In this document: positions 32,055-44,346 of the stretch, one piece after another
How the letters are laid out: the number at the start of each line of letters is the position of its first letter
How positions within the stretch are numbered: position 1 is the first letter of the stretch
Source of the DNA: Chalara sp. BL73
Taxonomy: Eukaryota > Ascomycota > Leotiomycetes > Helotiales
Reading direction: 5' to 3'
Assembly (NCBI GenBank): GCA_918026815.1
Contig: CAKJVC010000095.1
Coordinates: 186,001 to 250,000 of the forward strand
Length of the DNA: 64,000 nt
Notes under the pieces: model-generated
Seen by the model: only the letters and a program-made list of their open reading frames with translations
Told to the model about the DNA's origin: nothing
The model's database searches: none
Translations under genes and position numbers: made by a program

Positions 32055-32739
32055 GATGAATCAATCTCATGAGAAGGCAGTCAGAGTAAAATGTCGAGAA
32101 AGGATGGGAACAACAAGAAAAAACAGCCCCCAGAGAAGAGGCTGGCAGCCTCCTCTACCCTTACCAGGTGACAATCCTTCCCCAATCTCCCTGATCTCGA
32201 GAACATATGCCAAGAATTTCTAAATTCAGCTCCCAGTGCTCTACAACCTCAAGACTGTTATCGCAAGGCTGGCATCGCTTCGAGTGCCATGTCAATTGCG
32301 CCTCCACTCTTCAAAGGGTTTGCCAAGTTGTGGCTTCTGGTGCGGTGTACCGCCACCAAACAAATGATTGGAGACACGAGGGACAATGCAAGCCACCAAT
32401 ATAAAGCCTCTAATAAAATCATTGTAAGGCCTAACATTCCCCTCATAAGCCGGGCGCAAGGTGGATCCGACTCCTTGTAAAGAGCCTAAAATCTGCTCTC
32501 CCCCTTTTTCATACGAGGTCGAGACAAGAGGCGGCTGTCATTTGATGAGCCATCTGATCAAGGGCATTTGTGCCCGCGCATCATCATATTGGCATCTGAG
32601 CCTCGTGCTATTTCTGTTTAACAAATGTACGACGACAGAATCAATTCAACGTCGTCGATGAAGTGAAGAAAGAATTGACTTTTGAGATGATAGGCTGAAG
32701 TAGCGCTAGCGTGGCTCGAAAGTCCCTTTGCAGGTGGAT
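32055..32739. other. Divergent promoter region
   Basis: The 685 bases separate the permease start (minus strand) from the 791-aa orphan start (plus strand) and probably carry both promoters. No gene is seen; short frames here overlap each other. Confidence 0.4.
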
Positions 32740-35262
32740 ATGTCGGTCATGTCTGCCTCAGATGTCGTCAAAATCGCCAACCTCGCGTGGGAGGTTTATC
32801 GCATGGGATGGAGCGAAGAATTTGATGCAAGTATGCGATTCCTCCCGCGAATGTGGAAGGAAGTGGCTCCTTCCCGAAAGCCTCCGACATTTGATGCGAC
32901 TTGCTAAACCATCTCTTCAATATAGGCCAGCAGTATCAAGACTTTGGGAATGACATTAAGAGCCTCGCCGAAAATCTCAACAATATCGCTCACGTTGTTG
33001 AGAATGCGCGATTGACATGGGCTCAAGAATCTCTCCGGTTATCGCGGGCTCGAGGCCCTCCTGCTCCACCAAGAGACTGGAACTTGTCCTCGCTCTACGA
33101 GATCATTGGAGACTACAACAAGACCCTAATAGATTGTCGGAAGCTTCTGGAGGAGAACTACGAGTTCCGAAAGAACCGGAACTTTGCTTACAACATCGAA
33201 TGGAACCTCGTTATTCAGCCAAAGGTCGATTACTTGAGGAGGAGACTAGACTCACACAATTCCAAGATATCAATCTTGCTAAAGCCTCTTGAGCTGAACC
33301 TTCTATCCGATATTCATCGTGATCTCGCTGATCGCATCGATGCTGTCCATCGAAGTATTCTTCATCTTCATGGACTTCTCATCCCCGATGTTGAGCAGGC
33401 GATGACCGAGCAGGGTCGGATGATGGCAATTCCTCTTGGCGTTCCACCAGATATCGAGAAAAGGTTTCAAGCAGCTGCTGAGAGGTCGTACCCTCAAACA
33501 CGAATGCTTGGCCACTTTCCTCTCCAGGCAGGAGCCGATGCATTTGTAACGCATATGAAAGCGAGTACCAAGAACTTCACAGCTGGCAACTTCCTGAGGG
33601 ACCGAACACCGCAAATCAACCAGTATATCGCTCTCCTGAAGTGCATCTATATCATAAGATGTTTGCATGAGAGCGATGAGCTGAGAGGCGCCCCATGCGA
33701 TTCCCAGTGGCCTGCATATATCAACCAGTTGAATGAAGATCTGTCCGTGGAATGCCAGCGATTCACCACACCCTCTGCTCAGAGGCTCATAGCTCCCGAC
33801 CTCAGAGCGGTGATACAAGAAGAGATGTTTTTCATTTGGCCCGAAGAGAACATTGCTGAATACATCTCACCACATTCTGAGGTGTATCTCGAGGAAGTCC
33901 TGAAGATTCCCATGCCAAGCCCGAATGTCGCACTACAGCGGGACATGACAATCTACCGTTTAGAGTCAACAAAGTACCGGCTCGTGGAAACAATTGAGGA
34001 CAAGAGCACACCATCTGCTCGTCGTCAGGAGTACAAGATGGATATCGACCTGAAGACATACGTGTTGACGCCGATATATGCCACTCCGAGCTCGAGACCT
34101 AAGTCGCTAGAGGTCCTCATCCATTCAGAGAGTGCCCAGACCAATCCAACATTCCAGGATGTCAAACACATGCTACGTCTTCAGAACCTTCTCACAGGAT
34201 ACAAAGTGTATGAGAGGTATGACCAAGCGATGGTTACGATTCAGTTCCTGGTCTCTGGGAAAGGTACTCCTATCGAAGAACACGGGCGCATACAGTTGTG
34301 GTTGCCGAACACGTACGGTGGTTCCTCTACGTCCACTTCCGTAACTTCGACTGCCCCTCAAAGTCCCACTCGCAGCGACGCATCCATCAACACAGCATTT
34401 CAATCCATGTCGCTTGGGAACAATCAGAACTTTATGAATCCCAGTCGGCTGTCAAATCGATCAAATGGGCCGTCGATGAACATGACTAAAGAATCGCTAC
34501 CACTGGACATGAATCGACCCGACGGCTCATCAAGTCGGCTGAGTCTGAGATCCTTCACCAGCAAGGCAAAAAGTCGACGCCCGTCAAGCGTCATGACCTC
34601 CATGAGTAACTCCAGTGGAATATCCCGCATGACAACGTCTTCTATCACAACAATCAGCACTGGTACCGGTAGAGCACACCTACACGGAAAGCCTGCAAAG
34701 CCTCTTCTCGTCATCTTTCTGAAATCCAAAGACGCTTCAGCGAAATTATCGATCGTCGCAATCCAAATCGACGACGCAACAGAAGTGAAACGTGAACGAT
34801 GCGATTGTCGAACTTCAAATAGTAAATGCCGATCAAGCTGTGTTGAGCGTACCGATGGCTATTTGTTGTGTCAACGCTGGGATGCAGATCAAGGATTGGG
34901 AAGCTGGAATCTTGCAAAGTTGGGAGTGGAGCAGAGGAAGGAGCTGCCGGCTGATGCTTGGCATGATGTGAAGCGGGTGACGATGAATTTCCAAAGTCTT
35001 GAAGGTATGTACTCCACTTGCAATGATTATTGATGGATATTGACCAAGACGTTCAGATCGTTACAAATTCGGCGGGAGCCCTTGCTCCTGCAAGCCGAAA
35101 ATGCAACACGACCTTGCAAGATGTATTCTCGACGGACATCATGGAGTTTTTGGTGTCGTCAGACAGATTGGAAGTCAGAGATTGCGGAACTACCACCAGG
35201 AGCGGGATAAGGCGTCAGGAAGAAATATGGTGCTTGGATCATTGCCGGAGGATGATATGTAA
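32740..35262 (+). CDS. Conserved fungal protein of unknown function, 791 aa
   Basis: Model join(32740..32830,32926..35004,35057..35262), phases consistent. The N-terminus MSVMSASDVVKIANLAWEVY begins a helical region of the type seen at the start of many fungal signalling or STAND-like proteins. Helical, coiled-coil-prone segments follow to about residue 290 (NSKISILLKPLELNLLSDIH). A mixed domain with IYRLESTKYRLVE comes next, then a low-complexity Ser/Thr-rich linker (about 490-610). The C-terminal domain has LLVIFLKSKD, a Cys-rich CDCRTSNSKCRSSC stretch and a final exon rich in basic residues. There is no signal peptide or membrane helix, so it is likely cytosolic or nuclear. I recognise it as a lineage-type fungal protein but cannot name a function. 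The frame is intact. Confidence 0.75.
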
Positions 35263-35911
35263 TTTGCACCTTTGGAAAAAGGGCCATGTTCGTATATAAG
35301 GATAGGATGGGATTATTACAGTGTCTGGTGCAGAAGGTGCAACGCGGCTTGTCACGGCACACGCTGTGCATCTACAGATACAGTGGACAACGGTGGTATA
35401 ATACGTAAGAATCTAAAGCTAAGAAGGAAGAGGCGCTCGAGGAGATATACATGGGGGGCTCTGATGGTTCGGCTAGTATAGATCACGTGTGCTCCAGAAG
35501 AGGGACGTGACATTACACTTTGCTTCTAAAAAAGCTCACCCTCGAGCTTTAAAAACAGGGCAAGTTACCATTTAAATAGTCCTAATTATTAATACTTTTT
35601 TTTTCCCACGCTCTGATCTAGTTTTCTAGCCTTAACAGCGGCCCTTTTGCGCTCGAGTTCCGTAGGTAAAACGCTTTTAACAAATGAAAAACGCATTTCA
35701 AGTCGGAAGCTGAATACTATTCGGGATTTATTTCCCAGCCTACTCAGCAAGCTTTGTACGTAACCTTCTCACGTTTTAGCTTGCAACCTAGCACATTTTC
35801 TAGTTTCCAGTCCAGCTTGCTCTGTACACAATTAGCGTTCAGTGGTACCAGTCTTGCCTGAATAGGTTTGCGTGGCGCATATCCACGCGACCACCCGATC
35901 TATTGCCATGG
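35263..35911. other. Intergenic, no gene seen
   Basis: Contains the 3' end of the 791-aa gene, an AT-rich patch at 35570-35610 and no recognisable coding or mobile-element core. Confidence 0.35.
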
Positions 35912-36093
35912 TGTTAGAAATGGGATCTATTGGCCAGAAGATCAATTAGAGGATCTCCGAGAGTATTACAGCAATAGAACACGGGCCTATTGGGAACGTT
36001 ACGGATATTATATTCTCTACGGCTATTGGCCGTAATATATAGGGACGAGATTTTCTAGCTCCTTGGTCTACTTACATGAGCCGATTCCTGACA
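35912..36093 (+). mobile_element. Solo LTR remnant, family 1, copy A
   Basis: A 182-bp stretch starts TGTTAG and ends CTGACA. It is the best preserved of three related copies (the others at 24335-24514 and 26235-26300). It contains an internal AT-rich foldback around ATTGGCCGTAATATATAGG. No target-site duplication is visible, and no primer-binding site or polyprotein adjoins it. Confidence 0.7.
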
Positions 36094-36559
36094 CCCCCCA
36101 GGCGTCGTAGTATCTACAATAGTATAGAAAGCCATGATGCCTGGATCCCCATTCCCCGTATAATATAGAACCGATCCTTAGGCTTCCTTAACTCCCGTAA
36201 CGTATTGCTCTAGTTAGGAAGCTCAAGACTCAACAGCCCTCAGCTGTCGCACGATACAACTGCTTTGGGGGCCGAAGATCAATGCCAGAGTTTGTATCGG
36301 AGGCAGAGAATTTCCTCCTCGCGCCTGCTGTGGAATGTTGATCGTTGGCTAAAATGGAAGAATCCGTTGACTTAAAGATCTCCAAGCTTTTAGTCTCGTT
36401 CGAGCATGTATCTATGATCCGGGTCTGCTTTCTCGTATATACCAATATCCAGTCACATTAGATTCAATATTCAATCCAGTAGTCTCCAAAGGACACCGGC
36501 GTAAAAACCTCATCCAAACACTTACCCATAAGGAAATTAGCACCTGCTCAGCATCCAGG
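36094..36559. other. Intergenic, downstream of the RdRP relic
   Basis: No supported frame. The minus-strand frame at 36230-36445 has no motif and lies beyond the recognisable C-terminus of the polymerase relic. Confidence 0.35.
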
Positions 36560-39260
36560 GACATGCTCCACCTCTGTGAAACACACCGCCGCAGCCACGT
36601 ATCAAAAACTCCTCGGTTTTAAAGTGTCGCTCTTCCCAGACTTCCAAATATTTGCTTCTTCATTTAACGCAACCCATACACAAGCTATGCTTAATTCCAA
36701 AGCTTTGTCTGGCGCCGCTCGATTAACTTTTGATTCCTTATCTTCGTGGTCGTGCTGTCCGCTCCTGATCCCTTTAGCAATAAAGGAAAGAATATCCGCG
36801 AAATACTCATTCATGAATATGCGTAATTCTCGTTGGCATGTCATCACGGCGCCGGTCTTGCCAAGTATATCGCCGATAAAGACTTCGACTTCGGAGAGGG
36901 GGAGATGAGAATAAAGCATGTATTCGAATATTATGTCAATGAGAGAGCCTTTGTATTTAAGACCCTTGTGTTAGAAGTGTACTATAAGCAGAAGTAGAGG
37001 ACGGGGGTAAAGCTAATAGGAAGACTTTCTCATTTCTGATGCTTCTTGCCAGGCTGAGATTGCTGCTTCATTTGACGCTTGGACAGTGGTGTTGTATATA
37101 ACTCCAAAAGCCATTTAGCAGAAACCTATTACGATCCTATCCAGGATCAATTCCATGTAAAGCGTGCTGAGAACCGTTATGTTGAACGCGTTGAAAACCT
37201 CCTGCTCATCGATAGCGTCAAATAATTTCCCTAAAATCTTGTCGCTGTGATAATATCTGTACCCGGTTGAATCTTCATCATCATTACTAGTATCCCTGTT
37301 CGAAGGTCCAACTTCGTCAAACGAGATAGGCTTGTTTTCCATAATTTCTACATGTGGGCCGGGTACCACAAAATGTAGGCGGAATTGAATTTGCCGAAGC
37401 ATTTTTGTCATGTCCACCTAGAGATGGCATCAGCCTGAAGAAAGAATAGCGTGGAGTCCGAAACGTACTGGTATGCCGGTCTTGGAGAAATCGACAGCTA
37501 TAAAAGCCATCTCGGCAAGCTTAATGCAGCGCTCGTCATTGACACCTTCCTCGCTTTGGTCAGCAAGCAGTTTGTGTACATTGCAAATGCGGCCAAACTG
37601 ATCCATTTCCCTAAAGCCGACAAAGAAGTCCGACATGTCTTATCTTTTCACAGATCGGTTAAGCTCGGGAAGGGCTTGTCTGGCGTAATCAGCAAGTTCA
37701 AATGACTCTCGAGTCCGAGCATTTGAGCCGAAGATAATTTGAAAGGTATTGCCGTCAAGATCCCCGCCACTCAACTTGCTCGGCAAGTCTCTAAAGCCCT
37801 TTTGGCTGAAGCATATGCAGTTGGGTAATTGCATCAAGGGCGAGCTTTTCGGGACCACAACAGCGGTAGAAAGTTGAACATCGCCAGGATAAAGTGCTGG
37901 AGAGCGAGTAATTAATACTCGCTGGCCATATTTCCCCGTAATGACTCTTGCTCGTCCGTCTACATCAACTATGCGGAAGATTTGACCTTCCTTGTGTATT
38001 CCAGTCTCGTTTAAAATTCCAAGAAGAGTGAAGCCACCTTTGACGGGATTCGTCCTTTATATTTTAGTGCTCGAAGTTGTATCAGGACAGCTGCCTGGAT
38101 CACATCCGTTAAGAAATTGTTGTCCCGGAATGACAGTTGCATCTGTTGTATCTTTCCGAGAAACCTCGGCAGATTGATCTTATCACCAATGGACTGAGAT
38201 TTTAGAAACTTTGAAGCATTTCTAGTGCTGGATGTCATCGATTGGAGCCGTTCGATTTCTTTTACTTGTAGATTCAGGAAGAGTCGAGGTTTTACATTCA
38301 TGTCTTCAAGAATTTTAATGAACTGCTCATTCAGACGGAACTTATTGGCCTTGTATGCAGCAGTGTATATTTCAGCGTCGTTGGATGTGGATCCCCGAAA
38401 CTTCTTTATTGATGGTCGGATGAACACGGACTTGCCTTTAAGGCGACTGTCAAGAGAGATCACTCTTTTTACACTTACACGAATATGTCAACGGAAAATT
38501 AGCATGGCATTATCCGCTGAAGTAACGAACACCACACAAGACAAGATGTGCCCAGAACTGAAGAGCATACTTTGATATCGGATCTGAAGGACCGTTGGCT
38601 TCATCCCGCCAGGTGGGAGCCTATTCCATATATCTTCCAAGGCTTCTTGGGAGATTGTCCCAACCCCGTCACTAAAGACCCGTCCGTTCCTTTCTACATC
38701 TGCAAGCTTCTCATTGTCTTTAACAATACCAAGGGCGAAAGTTATAGCATTCTTCGTATCTGAAAAGGCCTGACCTATACGTGCAGCGCATCTAGCTAGA
38801 GTATGAATTTCAAAAAAGAAATCTCCCAAATCTTTAATGGCCTCGTTGTGGTATATAAGACTTTCGTTATAGGAAAAGAGGGCCATGAACCAGCAAGATT
38901 GGGAATGAAGAGGGAATGAGAGAATCCGAAAGATGAAAAATGCCGGCCAGCAATGAGGAAACCCTTGTTTAAGATCTTTTTGAATCTCTCAAATATAGGC
39001 TTGTTCGAGATCCCTTGTTATATTGGATTGGCAGGCCGTCTTTATCGCAAAATTGGGCCCGCAAGAGAAAGTCGTGATGTCCAGCATACTTTCTCAAAAC
39101 TCGATTGTTGCATTCTCCATCGGGACCATATAGGTAGACACTGGTGGGGGGACACTGTGGCCTTATGGATGATGGCAACTTGATCAGAGGACATCCACTC
39201 ATCAGAGCAATGCCCTCCGCGTATCAACTCGGATTCAATTTGTCTGTGCGACGCCATTAG
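36560..39260 (-). pseudogene. RNA-dependent RNA polymerase (QDE-1/RDR type), decayed
   Basis: Pieces in order along the minus strand follow a eukaryotic cellular RdRP of the RNA-silencing pathway. VYLYGPDGECNNRVLRKYAG lies near 39140, then a shifted frame with ARCAARIGQAFSDT and a DVERNGRVFSDGVGTIS segment. SVFIRPSIKKF follows. The catalytic loop reads GGDLDGN at 37748-37762 where the family has DLDGD, so the third metal-binding Asp is Asn. KLAEMAFIAVDFSKTGIPV and a clean GTACGT..CTCTAG intron follow, then SDKILGKLFDAIDEQ and LSEVEVFIGDILGKTG. Lesions are frameshifts near 39140, 39020 and 38030, TAA at 37640-37642 and TGA at 36602-36604. The N-terminal third typical of these proteins is missing. 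LTR remnants lie on both sides. Confidence 0.85.
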
Positions 39261-39453
39261 ATGATAGAGCCTAAAGTGTTTTGCTTCTGTATCCGGTCCC
39301 GCGTATGGGATCTGTCAAGAGAGTCTCCGAATCGCATTGGCGCAGACAGGAGTTAAAAATTCTATATAAAATCCGTTACTGTCGCAGGAAAAGCTACAGT
39401 TTCAGAACAAGGAGCGATACATTCAAGAGTCCAATAAAGCTAAGGAAGCAGGT

Positions 39454-39634
39454 TGTCATGGTTAGCACGTGACCTACTCGCCTGTGTTCCTTAATTGGGA
39501 CTAATAGCCCGTAGCCTGAGAACTTGACTTAATCGACAGCTCCCGAGTTTCTACTTTTTCTCTTTAGTTTAGTACTTTCGTATTGAAGCACCTACAAACC
39601 GCCTTTCCAAGCTTATAGTACCGTGTTCGTGACA
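39454..39634 (+). mobile_element. LTR remnant, family 2, short copy
   Basis: A 181-bp stretch has TGTCA at the start and TGACA at the end. Its first 55 bases (TAGCACGTGACC and GTGTTCCTTAATTGGGACTA) match 56077-56125. Its last 130 bases (AGCTCCCGAGTT and the CTACAAACCGCCTTTCCAAG region) match 56570-56685. It lacks the roughly 430 bp found between those blocks in the other copy. Confidence 0.6.
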
Positions 39635-39885
39635 AAACTTATAACTATATCTAAATAGAATCCCAGGGTAAGTCACGTGGTACTCATAATTAATAATTTA
39701 AATCAATTCAATTCAAATTCAAATATGACTAAGCTGAATATTTGATTAATGAATTAAATAATTGAAAAATTTTGTTATTATACTGCATGTGATTATATAA
39801 AATAATTACTTTTTATTAACTTGCATCTATAGACTGGGCGCAGACTGTTATATATCGCCAAGGCCAAACTCTAAACAATCTATAT

Positions 39886-42107
39886 TCAAAGACCGGAATC
39901 AATCTGGTCTACCACATGAGTACCCGACCATGCCGCCCAATCACGACATGTCTGAGCAATCACCGATGGGATTTGTTTATCCGGAATCAGATCTGGTCGT
40001 TCCTACATGGTTATGGGTTAGTCATATGTTATGCAAAACAAAATGACATCTGAAAGGAAAACAGCAAGGAGAGCGAGAAACCCACAATGATATTAATCAA
40101 CATGCCGGCAGCGCTGTGTGCCGAAAGATGACAATGGAAAGGCCAAACGCCTGGGTTATCAGTCTCAAACTCGATCACCGTATAGTACGGCCCAGCATCA
40201 GTGCCAATTCCTGTCAAGTGAGTGTCTCGTCGCTGTGGGTTGTCCTGATTTGTAATCTTGCCGTCCCACACCCCAGTCCCCTCCGCAAGGATCCAGAAGT
40301 TATGCCCATGTAAGTGCATGGCATGAGGTATAGGTGTGTAGTTATTAACAATGAAACGAATGGAGGTGTTTTTACCAAAGTTGTAGGTATTCCACTCTGG
40401 ATTCTGGGGATAAGATGTGTTTCCAAGATTAGCGAGCAAGAGTAATGGGTTGCTAGAAAAGCGTTCAGTCATATTTTGCATGGACCAAGGGAAGAGTAGG
40501 GAAATTACTTCCAATTCGCTCTGAAGCTTTCTCCATTCATGAAGAAGAGCATAGAGCCAGTTTCATTGAAACCGAGCGTCATATCTATATTCTGTGTAAC
40601 GGCTGGAGTAGAAGGCGGCTTTGCTGATACTAATGGGACGGCAGAAGACAGAGCATCCTATAGCACATAAGATACGTTAGTGAGATCCCATTTAAATAAT
40701 TCATGCATTAGAAATAGAAATCAAAGAACTGTATGCTTACATTACCACAATTACCAGAGGACCAACCTGTTGCGTTCGTAGTTGGTCGTGCATTTTGATT
40801 CGCTTGGGGGTAGTAGATTGCAGCCAGAGCATGTGGCTGTGTAGGTCCAGGAAAGCATCCGGTATCCATATCAGCACGCATCCAAACAGAATCAGTACTC
40901 TTTCCCGTAGCTTTTACTAGAATATCTGTTCTTTGGCCTACACCTAGCGTAATAACATTGGTAGTATATGGCTTGACTGGAACAAAGTCATTTGCAATCA
41001 CTGTCATTTGATAGCCATCTATGGTGAACTTCTGGGTCACGGCGGAACCAGCATTAATCAAGCGCAATCGATGAGTTTTTCCTGTTGTGAATTTGAACTT
41101 TGCTAGGCCGGCGTTAGATGTGCATCGTGCCGGGTATGATCCATTGGTTATAAGACTGCAGTCGTAGTCCATTTTACCGTTTATCAGGTTGTTTTCTGGG
41201 AATGTGATTACCGCTGGAATCGAAAACCCTTTTTTGATAAAGTCACTGCTATTGGTATGGAACCAATCATTCTGCATAATTCTCAGCATCTTATTGTATT
41301 TTACACATCGTAGAGGAGGAAAATCAACTTTTTCAATTACCTCAATAGGGGTTACTTACTAAGATAACAGGGCCAAGGTCAACGTCATATGGAACTTGAG
41401 TGGGGCCATAGATCGTGATCGGGCCAAATGGGCCATCCATATACTGGGATCCTAAGTGGGTATGATACCAGCTTGTGCCGTACATTTCTGCTTTGAAGGT
41501 GTACGTGAAATCCTTGCCCGGTGCAATGGGGCACTGCTGAACAGACGGCACACCATCGTACCAAGGTGTATCAGATTGAAGAAAACCATGCCAGTGCATC
41601 GATGTCCCTTCTTCTGGCGCATCTAGACGATTGCGTACAGTCACGGATATTGTGTCCCCCCAGTTGGCCTCGATCAACGGGCCTGGGAATTGTCCGTTGA
41701 TTAGTACCATACTTTTGTTCACACCATCCGGCGCCAAATAGCCACGTTTGATAGTCCAGTCATAGCGTCTGGTTACGCCAGTGAAAGGGCAGTCAGTTTT
41801 TGGATTGCTACTGGTGGTGCGTGTTCCCCACGGGAATCCTTGTGGAAGAGGCTTTTTTTCTCCAAGTTAGACAGACAAGTAGAAAATTTTACACAACTGG
41901 TGAACTAAAAAAGCAACGCACATTATTCACCAAGAATTCCCCATATTGAGAGGAGTCCAGCGTGCCAAGAAGAGATAGACCTGGTGAAGAATTAGGGTTG
42001 CTTGAAGAACGATATTGTATAGGTTAGAGCGTACCGTTCGTTTCACTCTGATTCAGGTTCGCCGAAAGGACTGCTGCACCCTGTAAGATGGTATTAATCC
42101 ATGACAT
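39886..42107 (-). CDS. Laccase-like multicopper oxidase
   Basis: Model complement(join(39886..40002,40086..40452,40509..40657,40741..41271,41360..41851,41922..41980,42035..42107)), 595 aa, seven exons with consistent phases. Copper-binding motifs are complete: HWHG at about 130, WYHTHLGSQ at about 173, [11 protein letters not shown] at about 478 and [13 protein letters not shown] at about 540. The chain ends with DSGL, the conserved C-terminus of ascomycete laccases that plugs the trinuclear copper site. A weakly hydrophobic N-terminus may be the signal peptide. Such enzymes oxidise phenols, either in pigment and phenolic-coupling pathways or outside the cell. It lies 3.7 kb from the tailoring-gene cluster but separated by a rhodopsin-like gene, so membership is uncertain. 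No lesion is seen; the last intron uses donor GTGGGT. Confidence 0.9.
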
Positions 42108-43033
42108 GATTGGGCCACACTGAGGGTAGAAGCTCTGCGGACCAGTTCTCTTTTCTCGATGTGAGATAAGGTAAGGATAGGCTGCTTCGAGAAGTAAGAT
42201 GCACCCACAGCGTGTTTTCTTGAATGGATCTTGCCATCACTTATAAGGCCAGCCTCTCTCCAACATTGCCGGGCTAAGGAAATCACAAAATGTATGTCAG
42301 CATTGATCTTTTTAGGTAGCTAGTAAGGCAATGAGCCCCGTGCAGATCTCGGCAACAGATTAAACGGATATGCCCCTGATCTATTACAAGTTGGGACGAT
42401 CCTGCAAAGATTACAGCAGAACTAACGAATTTTTGTCGAGAGGCAGCGCCACAGAATTGTACTGGGGTGGTTGTGCATACCTGTTCCCTGTCAACTCGTG
42501 TAAAATATGCGAGCGTTACATGAGGTCAGGTTACCATCTGCGGCACAGCCACGATCTAAAGACTCTAGGTGTGTGTCAGACGGGAATACTTCTAATTGGA
42601 ATATTGCTCCGCTTTCTAATCGTTGGGGAGGAAAAAAGCTGGATGGAAATTCAATTCCAGGGTTCTGGACGTGTCCGTCAGGTAGCAGTACAACCTATTG
42701 AAGTCCCTAGTATACATTGATCCGATTCACCGAAATTAGATGCTTGTTTCCTACAAAATTTTTTCTTCCGGCTCATAGGCGTTTTCTGAAGTATTGAATA
42801 TCAGGTCTTGTGCTCACTGATGTGAACTCGCTTATACATTCTTTTGCTCCTGACTTTATGCTAGGCCCTAGCTCCATTTCCTGGGGTCTACTTTTACTGG
42901 CGTTCATACATGACAGTCTTACGGGCCGAAAAAGTTGACTACTATATGACTAAGCTTGTAATTTTCGTACATGACAAGTATTGAACAAATATCATTTTTC
43001 TAAAATACACCACCAATCTGTGCCAATTTGCAA
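42108..43033. other. Intergenic, no gene seen
   Basis: The first 150 bases are the laccase promoter. An open frame of 116 codons on the plus strand (42370-42720) has no motif, and I do not support it as a gene. Confidence 0.35.
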
Positions 43034-44346
43034 TTATGTGCTTCGGCTTCCAAGCTTCAACAAGTGGGCATCGTCCTCACTTCTGATAGATACTTCCTGC
43101 TGTACTTGAATATCTCTGGAGGTGCCATATATCTCATGGTCCATCGATGCGTAATGACCACCAGTCACGTCTGTGGTATGGGACGAAAGATGCTTAAATG
43201 GACCATTCGCATGTCGATTTGAACTGTTTGATCGCAAAGCATATGATCTTGTACCACCATATTTAGCAGTATTATCGCCCATAGTCTTCCCTTTGTATAA
43301 TTGATCCCAAAGTGGTTTCAAGGTTGGAACACAGCCACAGATAATAACTAAAGAAAGCTCCAAGCTATGATATATCAGCACTGAAAGAGGGGGCTTGGTG
43401 TAGCGAAGACTTACGAGGTCCAAACCCAGATATCAAATGTTGACCACGTAAAATCCGCGGCTGTTTTTGGGCTGTTCAATGCGGCTGTCTTTACAGAAGC
43501 ACAGACTCCAGCACTAAAAGTGTTACTTACACGCCGCAAAGCATAAAACTGAATGATTACTCACATTATACCAAGCCCTAACAGAATGCAAGTGGCCAAA
43601 CGCTTCTTAAGGTTCAATCTCAAGTTCCAGACGATAGATATTGGAAGCAAGGCAAGGAAGAAGTCTAGCGCGGCTCCATATGCTATGCGATGCAATGTTA
43701 ATTCTCGTACAAAGTTCATGGGTACAAAGCACTTACAAGATTGAAAAAGATCGAAGTGCTTCACTATGTTCGGGTCCCAGCATTTGGCGCCAGGAGCCTG
43801 AGTCCAGAGTGCTTCTGCTGGTTGACACTGACAAAACACAATAATGCTGGCTACAATACTGGCAGACATGTAAAGTACAGTGTTGAAATTCAAAAACCAC
43901 TTCCGATAAAAACTGTTCGGGCCCATAATTCTTGATATAAGAAAAGCAACTGAGCACTTCCCGAATGCGCTTGCCATGATACCCAGCGGTTGAGATATCC
44001 AGGTCAACTTGATAAGGTAGATCATGTGATCGGGCTCAGAGAGAACATAATATATGTGTCTCGTTCCGCCACCGAGAATATTGACAGTTTCAATAGCAAA
44101 AGTTGCAATGTAAATCACCTAGTTATTAAGCATTATTAATCCTTGCCTTCTTAGATATCTTGATGGAATACTTACCAAGGCAATGAGCATCAGATAGTCA
44201 TCTGCCCCCATCCCATTTATTCTAAGTCTAACGTATCCTCTTAGTACCATTAGAACGACCGCGATTGGCACTGGTGTCCAGATACAGGCCAGGAGCTGGG
44301 CCCCTCGATCCACATTCCCATCCGACGGAGGTGGTAGAGGATTCAT
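43034..44346 (-). CDS. Fungal rhodopsin-domain integral membrane protein
   Basis: Model complement(join(43034..43364,43415..43513,43565..43682,43737..44118,44176..44346)), 366 aa, phases consistent. Seven membrane helices show the marks of the fungal rhodopsin-domain (SAT4-like) family: LRLRING-type loop with GADDYLMLIAL after helix 2, FGKCSVAFLISRI, CQPAEALW with a conserved Cys pair, DFFLALLPISIVW, the AGVCASVKTA segment and CGCVPTLKPLW at the end of helix 7. A hydrophilic tail of about 90 residues with Ser and Tyr follows. No CFEM domain precedes it. These proteins are not proven photoreceptors or GPCRs; the function is unknown. Members are often found near secondary-metabolism genes, as here. 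The start at 44346 is the first ATG in frame. Confidence 0.85.

Noticed and set aside
35912..36093. 35.9-kb and 39.5-kb LTRs as the two ends of one retrotransposon enclosing the RdRP
   Set aside because: The two LTRs belong to different families (TGTTAG...CTGACA and TGTCAT...GTGACA), so they are separate insertions.
38011..39202. RdRP as an intact, multi-intron gene
   Set aside because: Some introns are clean, but the 38.03-kb and 39.0-39.14-kb frame changes lie within conserved sequence with no splice sites, and in-frame stops occur elsewhere.
42370..42720. 116-codon open frame on the plus strand as a gene
   Set aside because: No motif, no typical codon bias, an overlapping second frame, and upstream of a clearly defined laccase start.
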